DNA of 64,000 bases from Thermothelomyces thermophilus ATCC 42464 (taxonomy: Eukaryota > Ascomycota > Sordariomycetes > Sordariales > Chaetomiaceae), in assembly GCF_000226095.1 (NCBI RefSeq), contig NC_016477.1:992001-1056000 (forward strand). Reading direction: 5' to 3'. The notes beneath the pieces are model-generated. The model was not told the origin of the DNA. It saw only the letters and a program-made list of their open reading frames with translations, and did no database searches. The position numbers were made by a program, and so were the translations under genes. This document shows, in pieces, positions 24,623 through 34,291 of this stretch. Within the stretch, counting starts at the first letter, position 1, and every line of letters begins with the position of its first letter.

Positions 24623-25111
24623 TAACGCGTACCTTAGAATCCCGTACCCTCCGTTCTTCCGCTTCTATTTCCTCTAGAGACTATATACCTCGACGAAATA
24701 GCTCGGAACCCTGCTCCTTTAAGAAACGTTTCTGGCAACAAAGACAAGTTAATCGACTAATAGCCGTCTAAAGTCTAAAGAACAAAAAGGGCCTCTTTAG
24801 CATCGGCCTCTTTTTATTCTATACATTTTTATTTAGATATAATCTTCGTTACTATAAAAGATTAGCTATAAATATTAAGGTAATAAACTAGGTTATAAAT
24901 AAGTAGATATTACGTCGGAACTATTATAAGAATAACCCTAACGTATATACTTGCTATAGCAAGAAGAGCCTGACGCTATATGACAAGCTAAGTTTTACTT
25001 AAAACACTACGAACATAGTATAACGTCTACGCTAGAAGAATTAATGAAAGAAGTAAGCGTAGCACGCTATTAGGATTTCGAAGATTAGCATTTAGAGATA
25101 TAATCTACTAT
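24456..25111 (-). pseudogene. Antisense gene of element 1 (same type as in elements 4 and 6), decayed
   Basis: Start relic at 25111-25109 (ATG to ATA), stop at 24458-24456, opposite to the pol chromodomain codons. The product is colinear with elements 4 and 6: six-Cys region, an intron relic, then a coiled coil with LARLRRQKRFLKE-like sequence. It overlaps the end of pol (24456-24622) tail to tail. Confidence 0.65.
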
Positions 25112-25201
25112 CTTATTAGCTACTAGTAGTACGGAAAAAGGGAAAAATTACAAGATATACGTAGAAAATGATATTAGTACTATTTAAAATGACCTAAAGA
25201 G

Positions 25202-25220
25202 GGCTTTCGGGTCGAAAGCC
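25202..25220. other. Conserved hairpin near 3' LTR, element 1
   Basis: GGCTTTCG, loop GGT, CGAAAGCC: an 8-bp perfect stem, followed by the polypurine tract and the LTR. Confidence 0.75.
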
Positions 25221-25237
25221 TTAGAGGGAGGGCATCG

Positions 25238-25665
25238 TATTACGGAAATATATATATAGATACTACCTAAGCCACTAGCACAAACAGGCTAATTAAGCCG
25301 AAGGAATAATAGACTAATTAGAACAGGATTACACTTGGTAAGAAATGATCCTAGCGGAGGATTACTAGCTTACGACATAAGCTAGGTAAGCTAGTATAGA
25401 GGATCACCACGACTGCTAGTAATCCTAGGATTATATATATATATAGATAGTTACTCGTTACGGTGGACTCTGAGAGTTCACTAGTGATAGTAACTCCTAA
25501 TCATAGTACTTATACTAAGCATCGCTGACTACTGTAAGAGATAACTCTAGTGTTGTTATGAACCCTTTGGCTTTACCGAATCCCTTAGACGACCTGTATA
25601 CTTGTCCCGCTTTAACTACCTTTGTCTGAACCCTTTTAGAAGAAGTCTGAGTTAGGTTCGTTATA
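25238..25665 (+). repeat. 3' LTR of element 1
   Basis: 428 bp, begins TATTACGGAAATAT (TGTCACGG with RIP changes) and ends GTTCGTTATA. Differences from the 5' LTR appear to be transitions only. Confidence 0.88.
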
Positions 25666-25670
25666 TCTAG

Positions 25671-28571
25671 GCCTTTATTAGGCCCTAGTGCCTTTATAGG
25701 CCTTCCCTTGTAAAAACTAGGCGCGGAGGGTCCTTATCTGATACGTGCTATATCTTCTTACTGGCTTAGTTAGCCCTCTATCGGTTACTCTAGCTAGCTA
25801 GTATGGCTAGTTCTGTAGCCTGTAGCCTTCTCTATAGGGTCTATAGGGGGGGTCGATCCCCTCTATAGCCCCCCTAAACCCACTGCCGGACCGTTAACCT
25901 TGCTACCTCTAGGGCTATAGGCTTCGGCTCCTAGCCCCTTGCCCTTGCCCTTCTCTTCCAAAACCTCTAGCTTAGCCTATTATAGGCCTGCTAGATAAGA
26001 GCCCTTATAGAGACCTAGGAGGCCCCCGGACCTGCCCTGGCCTATAGGAGCGGTTAGTCGAGTTTAGCTTCGAAGTTGGCTAGCCTCTTATTAAGGTAGA
26101 GGTCAAGGGGCGGTACCTAGGCTTCTATTTCGAGGCACTAAATAGGGGTAGCCTTATAGGCCCTAGTAACTACTTAAAGGGCCTTATATTAGGCCTTCGA
26201 TAGTTCCCTAGTAGGGCCTTCTAGCCTGCCCCCTAGCTTAGTAGGCTTGTAGAAATTCGAGGCCCTGTAAGCTAGGGCGCTACGGATACACTTGGTATAG
26301 ACCTCGCGGGCCTATAGGAGGCTAGGGCCCTAGGTCTTTGTAGCGAGCCTAGTTAGGGCGAACTCCTAGGTCTCTAGCTTCTTGGCTACCTTTATATAGT
26401 AGGGGCCTTATTATAGCCTCTAGTCTAGCCAGACCCCTAGGAATCTAGCCGACTTTGACAGGGCTATGGTAATAGTACCCCCTCTAGGCTGTAGGAGCTC
26501 TAGTAGTTACGACCATTGTTTCTAGCCCTTGTTAAAGTAGATAAGTTTGCACTTTTCCGGGGCAAAAGCTATACCCTAGGTCTTTGCCTACTATAGGCAG
26601 GCCTTTTAAGCCCTCTATAGCTAATTGTTATAGGCCTCCTTGGTCCTCCTAAAAGCAAGAAGGTTAGTATCATTAGTAAAGCCTATTAAACTAACTGTAA
26701 GGCAAGCCTAGCGAATGGCCTAGTAAAGAGAGGCTATATAGAAGATAAATAGTATAGGGGAGAGGGGTAACCCCTAGGGGACCCTAGCCCTTATTACTAT
26801 ATCCTCTGTTTCTTAGCTATCGAAGTAAAGGATAGCTACCCTATCCTATAGCCACTCCCTAACCTAAACTATTAGCCACTTTGGGAAGCCTTAGTTCTAT
26901 AAAGTGGCTAGTAGCTAGGTATAGTTAATAGTATTAAAGGCCCCTAAGATATTAAGCTATAGGAGGGAGGTAGCCGCCTTATACCTCTAAGCCTCCTAAA
27001 CCTAGGCTATAATAAGCTAAATAGCTAGTTTAGTAGACCTATATTTCTAGTTACCTATTTGTTTAACTAGGAAAAGCCTATAGGCCTTTACGATAGCCGT
27101 TACCTTCTAGGTAACTATAGCCTCTAGTACCTTACTTACTATTAGTAGGAGCGCTATAGGTCTATAGCTACCTAGGGTAAAGTAGGCCTATAGGGGTTTA
27201 CTAGGCTTATAGAGGACCACTATCTTAGCCCTTTTAAACTAGGCTAGGAAATAGCCGAGCTGTAGGCTCTCTAAGGCTAGTTTAGCTAGTATCCGGTAGA
27301 GCGGCTACCTATAGGCCTTTAGTAGGCCTATAGGGAAGAGGTCCTCCCCTAGGGCTTTCTATAGGGCCGCCCTAGCTAGTACTACCTTGACTTTGCCTAC
27401 TATAATCTCCTAGCTTATTTCGAACTTCGGCTCCTAGTAGTCGTTTAGATCTAGGTCGTTAATATCTAATAGGTCTGCTTTTAGGTTTAGAAAGAACTTA
27501 TCGGCTAGTGCTCTAACCTTCTATTAGTAGGTTATAAGTCCTCCTTCGAAGGCTAGGAGCTTTAGAAGGTCGACCGGTAGGTAGCTTTATAGCCTTACCT
27601 ACCTCTTTAGCCTCTATAGTAGGTCCGGCCGGTTAGTTACCTCCTATAATATAGCCCTCTAGCTCTTGGTCTTCGCGGCTATAATGGTCCTAGCCTAGTC
27701 CTATAGGGCCTGCCGAAGCGCCTCCTGTGTATAGGGGTTTAGGGTACCCCTATAGGCCCTCTCTGCCTCCTTGGCCCTCTTCTAGGCCTCCTAAACCTCC
27801 TTCGTCTACTATCGAGCTCGTTTACCACCCGTGCTAGCCTTCTTTGCCAGGGCCGAGACCGTAGCTATCTCCTTAAAGGCCTCTATAAGCCTGTCGAAGG
27901 CCTATAGAAGCTTCTCTAGGCCCCGGAAGACAGGCCTAGCCGGGGCCGATACCTACCTACTAAGCCAGAGTAGGAGGTAGGCCGCCTTGGCCTATGTAAC
28001 CTCCTTGTCTAGGCTCTTCTAGTCCTACCCTTTACTAGCTAATCTAGGCCTATTAATTTCCTAGAGGGAGATATTTAGGGCCTATAGGTAGTGATCGGAT
28101 TTCCTACGTTCCGTGATATCCCTATAGGTCGCTTCTAGCCTGGCCAAGGCCTAGAATAAGTCTATCGTAAAAGGCCGGCTACATTAGTCCCCCTAAGGGG
28201 CCCTAGTAACTTAGCTATAGGGCGTATATAGGTCGAGGTCCTACTAATCTATAAGGCTAAGGAGGTCCCTAGCCCCTAGGCTAAGCCTATTAAATAGGTC
28301 CTAGACCAGGTAGTAGAGGTTAAAGTTACCTATAAGAACTAGGGGGTAGGTTAGCCAAGGTAAGGCTAGTAGGCCTTATAAGAGGGCCTGCTCCTCTTTG
28401 TTATTATAGACTAACTAGAGCTTGAACCCCCTCTCCCTTAGGGCCGGAAAGGTTACCTTATACTAGTTCTCCTCTACCGAATAGTCCTACTAGCTAACTA
28501 GGAAGCGCTTAACTACTAGAATAGCTGCCTTACCCTTAGGCTTATAAACTAAGTAGTATTTCGAAGCCTAG
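25671..28571 (-). mobile_element. Body of a Tad/I-type non-LTR retrotransposon (endonuclease and RT), RIP-mutated and 5'-interrupted
   Basis: Minus strand. Near 28570-28040 the frame reads as an apurinic-type endonuclease: SKYYLVYKPKGKAAILV, then VLIGNFNLYY (for GDFNxHH), TIDLF and SDHYLQALNIS. Near 26820-26510 RT motifs read RVPQGLPLSPILFIFYIASLY and IGFTNDTNLLAF (for GFADDTN). Stops are TAG from CAG/TGG. GC stays fairly high although CpA/TpG are depleted. The 5' part lies beyond element 3, which inserted at the right end. The 3' tail is at 10098-10620. Clade assignment rests on RT motif style and the (TAA)n tail. Confidence 0.82.
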
Positions 28572-29008
28572 TGTCACAGAAATATATATATAGATGCCGC
28601 CTAAGCCACTAGCACAAACAGGCCAATCAAGCCGAAGGAATAATGGACCAATTAAGATAGGATCACACTTAGCAAGAAATGATCCTAGCAGAGGATTACT
28701 AGCTTACGACATAAGCTAGGTAAGCTAATATAGAGGATTACTATAACTACTAGTAATCCTAGAATTATATATATATATAAATAGTCACTTATTATAGTAG
28801 ACTCTAAGAGTTTACTAGTAATAGCAACCCCCCCCTATAATTATAGTACTTATACCAAGCATCGTTATTAACTACTATAAAAGATAACTCTAGTATTATT
28901 ATAAACCCTTTAGCTTTACCAAATCCCTTAGACGACCTGCCTACTTATCCCACTCAATCTACCTTCGTCTAAACCCTTTTAGAAGAAGTCTAAGTTAGGT
29001 TCGTTACA
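28572..29008 (+). repeat. 5' LTR of element 3 (U3 type B)
   Basis: 437 bp, TGTCACAGAAATAT to GTTCGTTACA. It is longer than related copies partly because of a C run and other small insertions near 28825-28870. The primer site follows at 29009. Confidence 0.87.
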
Positions 29009-29035
29009 CGTTACTATTACTCCCTTTGTTCTATC

Positions 29036-29442
29036 ATGGTTTAGAACGGAGGTAACTTCGACCTCGACATCAACATGGCTACTAACGTTATAGCCGAACA
29101 GCTGCTTACCTAGCTTGGTTAACTCTATTAGCGAATCTAAGAGTTAGACTAGAGAGATAAGGCTGCTTAAGCTCGAATTAAGGAACTCGAGAACGGCGAA
29201 AAGCACTTATAGAAATTGGTTAACAAGGCCTACGCCAAAATCAAGGCACTTAAGGGCGCTAAAACGAGCCGTATCAAGATCGAATTACCTAGTAAATATA
29301 GAGGAACTAAGGAAGACCTTATAGGATTCCTAACAAACCTTTGATCTTACTTCTAGCTTAATAATAACAGATTTCTAGATAATAAAGCTAAAGTCCTCTA
29401 TATAGCTATAAGACTAGAGGGCAAGGTACTTAGATAGTTCGA
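29036..29442 (+). pseudogene. gag: gag of element 3, segment 1
   Basis: ATG intact at 29036. The N-terminal coiled-coil region is colinear with element A Gag. Interrupted at TTCGA (29438-29442) by element A. Confidence 0.85.
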
Positions 29443-29856
29443 TGTGACGAACCCAACTCAGACTGCTTCTGAAAGGGTCCAGACGGAGGTGGGTGAAGCG
29501 GGACAAGCAGGCAGGTCGTCTGAGGGATTCGGTGAAGCCAAAGGGTTCACAACAACACTTAGAGTTGTCTCTCACAGTAATCAGCAATGCTTGGTATGAG
29601 TACTGTGATTGTGATTGTTACCACTGGTGAACTCCCAGAGTTCGCCAGAACGAGTGACTATATACAATTTCCTTGTCCTTTCCCCCTTGAGTCTTGATCG
29701 TGCGATCGCTGCTGCGATCCTGCGATCGTTACCCAAGTGCTCGTCTTGATCGAAGTGCGATCACTGCGATCACTTCCTGATTGGTCCTTAGGTCTTGTGG
29801 TTCCTGATTGGTTCTGTGCGCCTTGCCGGGTCGCCTTATGCAGCCAAATCGTGACA
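29443..29856 (-). repeat. 3' LTR of element A (U3 type A)
   Basis: 414 bp. In element orientation TGTCACGATTTGG to GGGTTCGTCACA. No difference from the 5' LTR was found on reading. U3 contains five TGCGATC repeats. Confidence 0.95.
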
Positions 29857-29871
29857 CGATGCCCCTCCTTC
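29857..29871 (-). promoter_or_regulatory. Polypurine tract of element A
   Basis: In element orientation GAAGGAGGGGCATCG directly abuts the 3' LTR. Its position and purine content fit the plus-strand primer of reverse transcription. The same tract precedes the 3' LTR of elements 4 and 5. Confidence 0.75.
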
Positions 29872-29873
29872 AG

Positions 29874-29893
29874 GTCTTTCGTCCTCGAAAGAC
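29874..29893. other. Conserved hairpin, element A version
   Basis: GTCTTTCG, loop TCCT, CGAAAGAC: perfect 8-bp stem. Other elements have GGCTTTCG/CGAAAGCC, so the second base pair changes from G-C to T-A on both arms. Confidence 0.75.
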
Positions 29894-29988
29894 TCCGGTC
29901 CGTTTCAAATAGCGCCATCATCCCCTGTCTGTACGTAATTGCGTTTCTCAGTTTCTTCCTTCCTTTGCCTTCCCACGATGTTGTCGAG

Positions 29989-30627
29989 ATGGCTGATCGT
30001 GTGAGAAAGAAGTCGAAATCTAAACCTGCTGCGTCGACTCTTCGTGCCAACCATCTCCTGGCCGCGATTCTCTCCTCGGATAATCTTTTAACGATGCGTC
30101 CTTGTACGCCGTGCGAGTCCAAAGGCCTTAGTTCGTGCGAGGTTTCGAAAAGCGATTCTTCTCGATGCGCAGAGTGCGTTCGCAACAAGCGTTCGAATTG
30201 TGACGTTCTTGGCGTTTCTCCTGCTCAGCTTCGGTCTATTGCGGCTCAGCATCAAAAACTTGAGGATGAGCTTATGGCTGCTGAGGAGCGGGTCCTTCGT
30301 CTCCGGAAACAGAAGCGAATGTGGTTTGAGAAGATGATGAGGGCTATCGCTCGGGGTATCGACAGTGTGGAGGAGTTGGAGCGAGTGGAACGTGAGGAGG
30401 CTGCGGCGGCGGTGGCAGCGGAAGCTTCTGGGGTTACTGCGTCTTCTTCGACCCCATCTCGCCTGTCCGCCGATTTCGGACAGCTTTGGGATGCCGTGTA
30501 TCCTGAAGTTCCTTTGGATCCGTCCTTGCTGGCCGATTTCGGGTTGGTTTCGGGTTCGTCGCTTTCGGTCGGTCAGGGTTCCTCTGGTGGAACTGCTGAA
30601 GCTTCTCGGGGCAACTCAGGTTCTTAA
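29989..30627 (+). CDS. Antisense gene of element A: Zn(II)2Cys6-like six-Cys motif plus coiled coil, 212 residues
   Basis: This frame is on the strand opposite to gag-pol, between the end of pol and the 3' LTR. The chosen ATG at 29989 gives MADRVRKKSKSK, matching MADRV/MADRI starts in elements 4, 5 and 6. A basic N-terminus is followed (codons at 30103-30201) by six cysteines spaced C-x2-C-x7-C-x9-C-x2-C-x7-C (PCTPC...RCAECVRNKRSNC). Next comes a long charged helix (QLRSIAAQHQKLEDELMAAE, LRLRKQKRMWFEK), likely a coiled coil, and an acidic/Ser-rich tail. The spacing is close to fungal Zn2Cys6 DNA-binding clusters, which are also followed by a dimerising coiled coil; the basic residues between Cys2 and Cys3 are few. 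The last 194 nt overlap pol tail to tail. A nuclear DNA-binding role is inference. Confidence 0.7.
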   Translation: MADRVRKKSKSKPAASTLRANHLLAAILSSDNLLTMRPCTPCESKGLSSCEVSKSDSSRCAECVRNKRSNCDVLGVSPAQLRSIAAQHQKLEDELMAAEERVLRLRKQKRMWFEKMMRAIARGIDSVEELERVEREEAAAAVAAEASGVTASSSTPSRLSADFGQLWDAVYPEVPLDPSLLADFGLVSGSSLSVGQGSSGGTAEASRGNSGS

Positions 30628-33600
30628 CTGGTTCCCATGAGTTGTCTTCTGGCCCAAAATCAAGCCATTTGACCAGGTACTGCAGTTCTCCGTTGATGAT
30701 GCGTGAATCCAGAATTTCTTCGACGTCCCATTCTTCCTCTTCGTCCTCTGCTTCGATGTGCGTGGCAACCTTGGCGTTCTTTGGTGCTGGTTCGAGAAGT
30801 GAAATATGAAAAACATCCGTCCGTAGTCGCATAGATGACGGTAACGATAGTCGGTAGTTGGATGTCGAAATTCGTTCTTTGATAACGAAGGGTCCGACCT
30901 TCTTGAAGTCCAGCTTCGTGCTTGGTCGTTTGGTTCGTAAGTTTCGTGCGATCAGGTAGACTTTATCTCCCCTCTCTAGGCGAGGTCCCTCGAGCCTGTG
31001 TTTGTCGTAGTAGTTCTTCATTCTGGTCTTGACAAACTCGAGTTCCTTCTTGAGCTTCTCGTGCAGTGCGTGCATCTGTTCTGCTTTGACTGCTGCTCTT
31101 GGCACTGTGACCTCTGGTCCTTGCCTAAGGTCTGCTTCATATCCGTAGTTCGCGAAGAACGGTGTGACTTTGGTCGTCTCCGTTGGCGTCGTGTTGTAAG
31201 CGAGTTGTGCTGTTGGCAACAGCATGACCCAGTCGTTTTGCTGGTAGTTGACGTAAGAACGGAGGTACTGCTCAACAACTTGGTTTAGTCGCTCCGTTTG
31301 TCCGTCAGTCTGTGGGTGATATGCCGTTGACAGCTTGCTGTTAACGCCCAATCGTTGCATTAACGCTTGCCAAAACTTCGATGCGAACTTGGTGTCTCTG
31401 TCGGTGATCCATTCTTGCGGCCAAGCATGCACTGATGCAACTTGCCGATAGATCACGTCTGCCAACTGTTCCGCTGTCCAGGACTCCTTGTAGGGAAAGA
31501 AATATGCCCACTTAGTCAGGCGATCTACTACAGTAAGAATACTGTCGTAGGTCACTCCTGTGGCCGTGTCCTTGGATTCTGGCAGCTTCGTAATGAAGTC
31601 CATCGTAACTGAACTCCATGGTTTGTCAGCTGTTGGCAGTGGCTGAAGTAGTCCATACGGCTTGTGTCGTGCCGTTTTGCTTCGATTGCAGATGTCGCAG
31701 TTCCGTACGACTTCCTTAACTCGTGTCGTCAACTGTGGAAAGTCGTAGTGTTTCTTGACTTGTGCGACAGTCTTCGTAACTCCTTTGTGTCCTCCGAGTT
31801 TCGACTCGTGGAGTTCTCGAATCATCCGCAGCTGTTGACCTTTGTCGTGGATGTACGCTTTGCCTCGGTACCAGAGTTTCCCATCTTTCTCTTCTACTCC
31901 GTCAGGTACCACTGGTCCGGGTGCTGCTTGATACTGTGCCTCGTTGATCCTTTCTTCTCGAAAGATTGCGCAGCATTCTAGGAACGAGTCAAGTGGATCG
32001 TCTTCCACGGGTGTCTGCGTTTCGTGATGCAGCGTTCCGTCTATTCGTTCCTTGAATAACGGTAGCGTTGTTTCCGTTCGTCCTTTCGTGTGATCCGTTC
32101 GTCGGCTTAAGATGTCCGCTCGTGCGTTCTCTTTGCCCTTCTTGTAGCGGATCTCGAAGTTGAATTCCGCGAGGAATTCTGCCCATCGTATTTGTCGTCC
32201 GTTGAGTTCCTTCGTCGTCGTGAAGTATCGCAAATTCTTGTGATCCGTATATACTTGTACCGGTTCAATCGTGCCGCTGAGGTATGGTCGCCATTCCTTG
32301 AAAGCTTCGACAATCGCAAGTAGTTCCTTGTCGTGGATCGGATAATTGAGACGTGGTCCATCGAGCTTCTTTGAAAAGAAGGCTACAGGATGTAGCTTCC
32401 CTTGTTCGTCTCGTTGTCCCAATTGTCCTCCGATGGCGTAGTCTGAAGCGTCCGTTTCTACCTCGAATGGCTTCTTGGGGTCTGGCAGTACCAGTACTGG
32501 ATCCTCGGTGATGGCGTCGCGAATCTGCGTAAATGCCTGCTCGTGTTGCTCTTCCCATTGGAATTCAGCGTTCTTCTTGGTAAGTTCGTGCAAAGGTCGT
32601 GCGATCGCTCCAAAGTTCCTGAGGAACATCCGGTAGAAGTTTGCAAATCCGATGAAGCTTCGTACTTCCGTGACTGACGTCGGTCGTGGCCAATTCTTGA
32701 TAGCTTCAACCTTGAAGGTTCCATCCGGATTTGTCCTGGGGATATCTCGTATCCCAGAAACACCGTTTTCCTGACGTGGAATTCGCTCTTTCCCTTGTTG
32801 ACTGATAGCTTGTACGCGTGCAGCGCGTCCAGCACTGCTTTTACGTGCTTCCGGTGTTCGTCCATCGTCTTGGAGAAGATGAGTATATCGTCGAGATAAC
32901 ATACCGCAAATTTGTCGAGAAAGGGTCGGATAGCTTGATCAATCAGGGCTTGGAACGTTGCCGGCGCGTTCGTAAGTCCAAATGGCATGACGAGGTACTC
33001 GTAGTGGCCATAAGGTGTCCTAAAGGCCGTTTTCCACTCGTCGCCTTCTTTGATCCGTATGTGGTTGTAGGCCGATGGCAAGTCAAGACGCGTGAAATAT
33101 TGGGCTCCTGCCAACTGATCTCGGAGCCGTGAGATCAGCGGTAACGGGTATCGATTTTTCACGGTCTGTTCGTTGAGTTGCCGATAGTCGACGCATAACC
33201 GTAGCTTTCCGTCTTTCTTGGGCACAAACAGGATTGGGTAGCCTGCTGGCGATGTCGACGGGCGGATATGTCCTCTTCGAAGGTTCTCCTCCAAATATCG
33301 CTTAAGTTCTTCGTTCTGTGTCTGGCTCGTGTGGTAAATCTTGAAGAACTTCAGTCGTGCTCCTTCCTTGAGCTTGATCTCGTGATCCCATGGGCCGTGT
33401 TCTGGTAATCCTTCCAGATGCTTCGGTTCGAATGCTGGGTGTCCTTCGTATTCCTTCGGTACTTCCCCAGTCTTGTCCCGTCTCTCGGTTTTCTGGTAGT
33501 ATGCGAACTTGGTTCCGTCCATGGCGATACTGGCGATTTCTCCTGTCTCAACCCACTGCTCCCATTGCAGTGCTCCGCATTCGTCAACGGAGAGAACAGC

Positions 33601-34291
33601 TATCGGCGATTCAGCTCGTTCCTCCTGTCGCAACGTCGGTATCGTTATGCCGCTTCTTCCAGAGTCCGTAGTGGTCTGCCTGCCACTGTCCGTCTCTTGC
33701 GGTGGATCCGTAGGACATGCCTTTCTCTGAGCATCGTCCGCTCGCGATCCTTGCGCGCTCCCCATCTCGCTGGTCGAATACGACTCCATTCGGGGTCGCA
33801 GGTGGCCACCGTTCTTCCAGCTGATGTCCGGGTCGTAATCTTCATGCCATGGTAACCCCAATATCATGTCTTTGTCGTTGCCCATGTCCACGATGCTGAA
33901 TACGACTGCTGTGGTCTTCCCTGCCACAGTGATGTCGATCGGTTCGGTCTCCCTGCGTACCCATTGCGTCGGAAATGGCCCTTTGACTATGCCATGCTTC
34001 CGCTTCATTCTCCAGGGTATCCGCAGCTGATTCACAAGTGTCGGCGAAATCAGATTCATCTCTGCTCCACTGTCCACTAGTGCGAGCATTTCGTGCTGTT
34101 TCCACTGTGCTGTTATCCACAGCCGCTTGTCTTGCCGCCGTCGTCCAAAGATTGCGGCGATTTCCCATGTTTCTGCCGGGAGGTCTCGGTATAGTGGTCT
34201 CTTGCGCCAGTTCCTCCTGTACTGCGCTACCACTCGCCGCTGCGCGGGCGTTAATGGTTTCCGGGCCCCTCGAAGGGCCCTGACCCGTTTC
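30434..34291 (-). CDS. pol: pol of element A: protease, RT, RNase H, integrase, chromodomain; one-base deletion
   Basis: Entered by a -1 shift at 34293-34287. Protease ALVDSGAEMNLI (about 34080). RT with FVPKKDGKLRLCVDYRQLNE, LDLPSAYNHIRI and CYLDDILIFSK (about 32889-32900). RNase H VETDASDYAIGG and TDHKNLRYF. Integrase with an HHCC finger (HESKLGGHKG...CDICNRSK), then MDFITKLPES, ITDRDTKF and HPQTDGQTERLNQ supplying the D,D,E triad. C-terminal chromodomain EEWDVEEILDSRIINGELQY...YLVKWLDFGPEDNSWEP (about 30600-30760), the mark of chromoviruses, probably directing integration to heterochromatin. The frame breaks near 32711-32713, where the other copies have one more base in the A run between RT and RNase H. 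The stop is at 30436-30434. Apart from that deletion every domain is intact. Confidence 0.92.

Larger units (their letters stand above)
10621..25665 (+). mobile_element. LTR element 1: Ty3/gypsy chromovirus, RIP-mutated, contains element 2
   Basis: Bounded by LTRs 10621-11048 and 25238-25665 and by the target duplication TCTAG (10616-10620 and 25666-25670). Removing element 2 and one copy of its TTAAG duplication leaves about 7550 bp. The order in the plus direction is LTR, primer site, gag, pol, antisense gene, hairpin, polypurine tract, LTR. Stops throughout are of the CAG/TGG to TAG type. The gag initiator ATG has become ATA. Confidence 0.92.

Noticed and set aside
29658-30188. 176-codon minus-strand frame reaching into the LTR of element A
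   Set aside because: Shadow of the antisense gene and LTR; no match in other elements.
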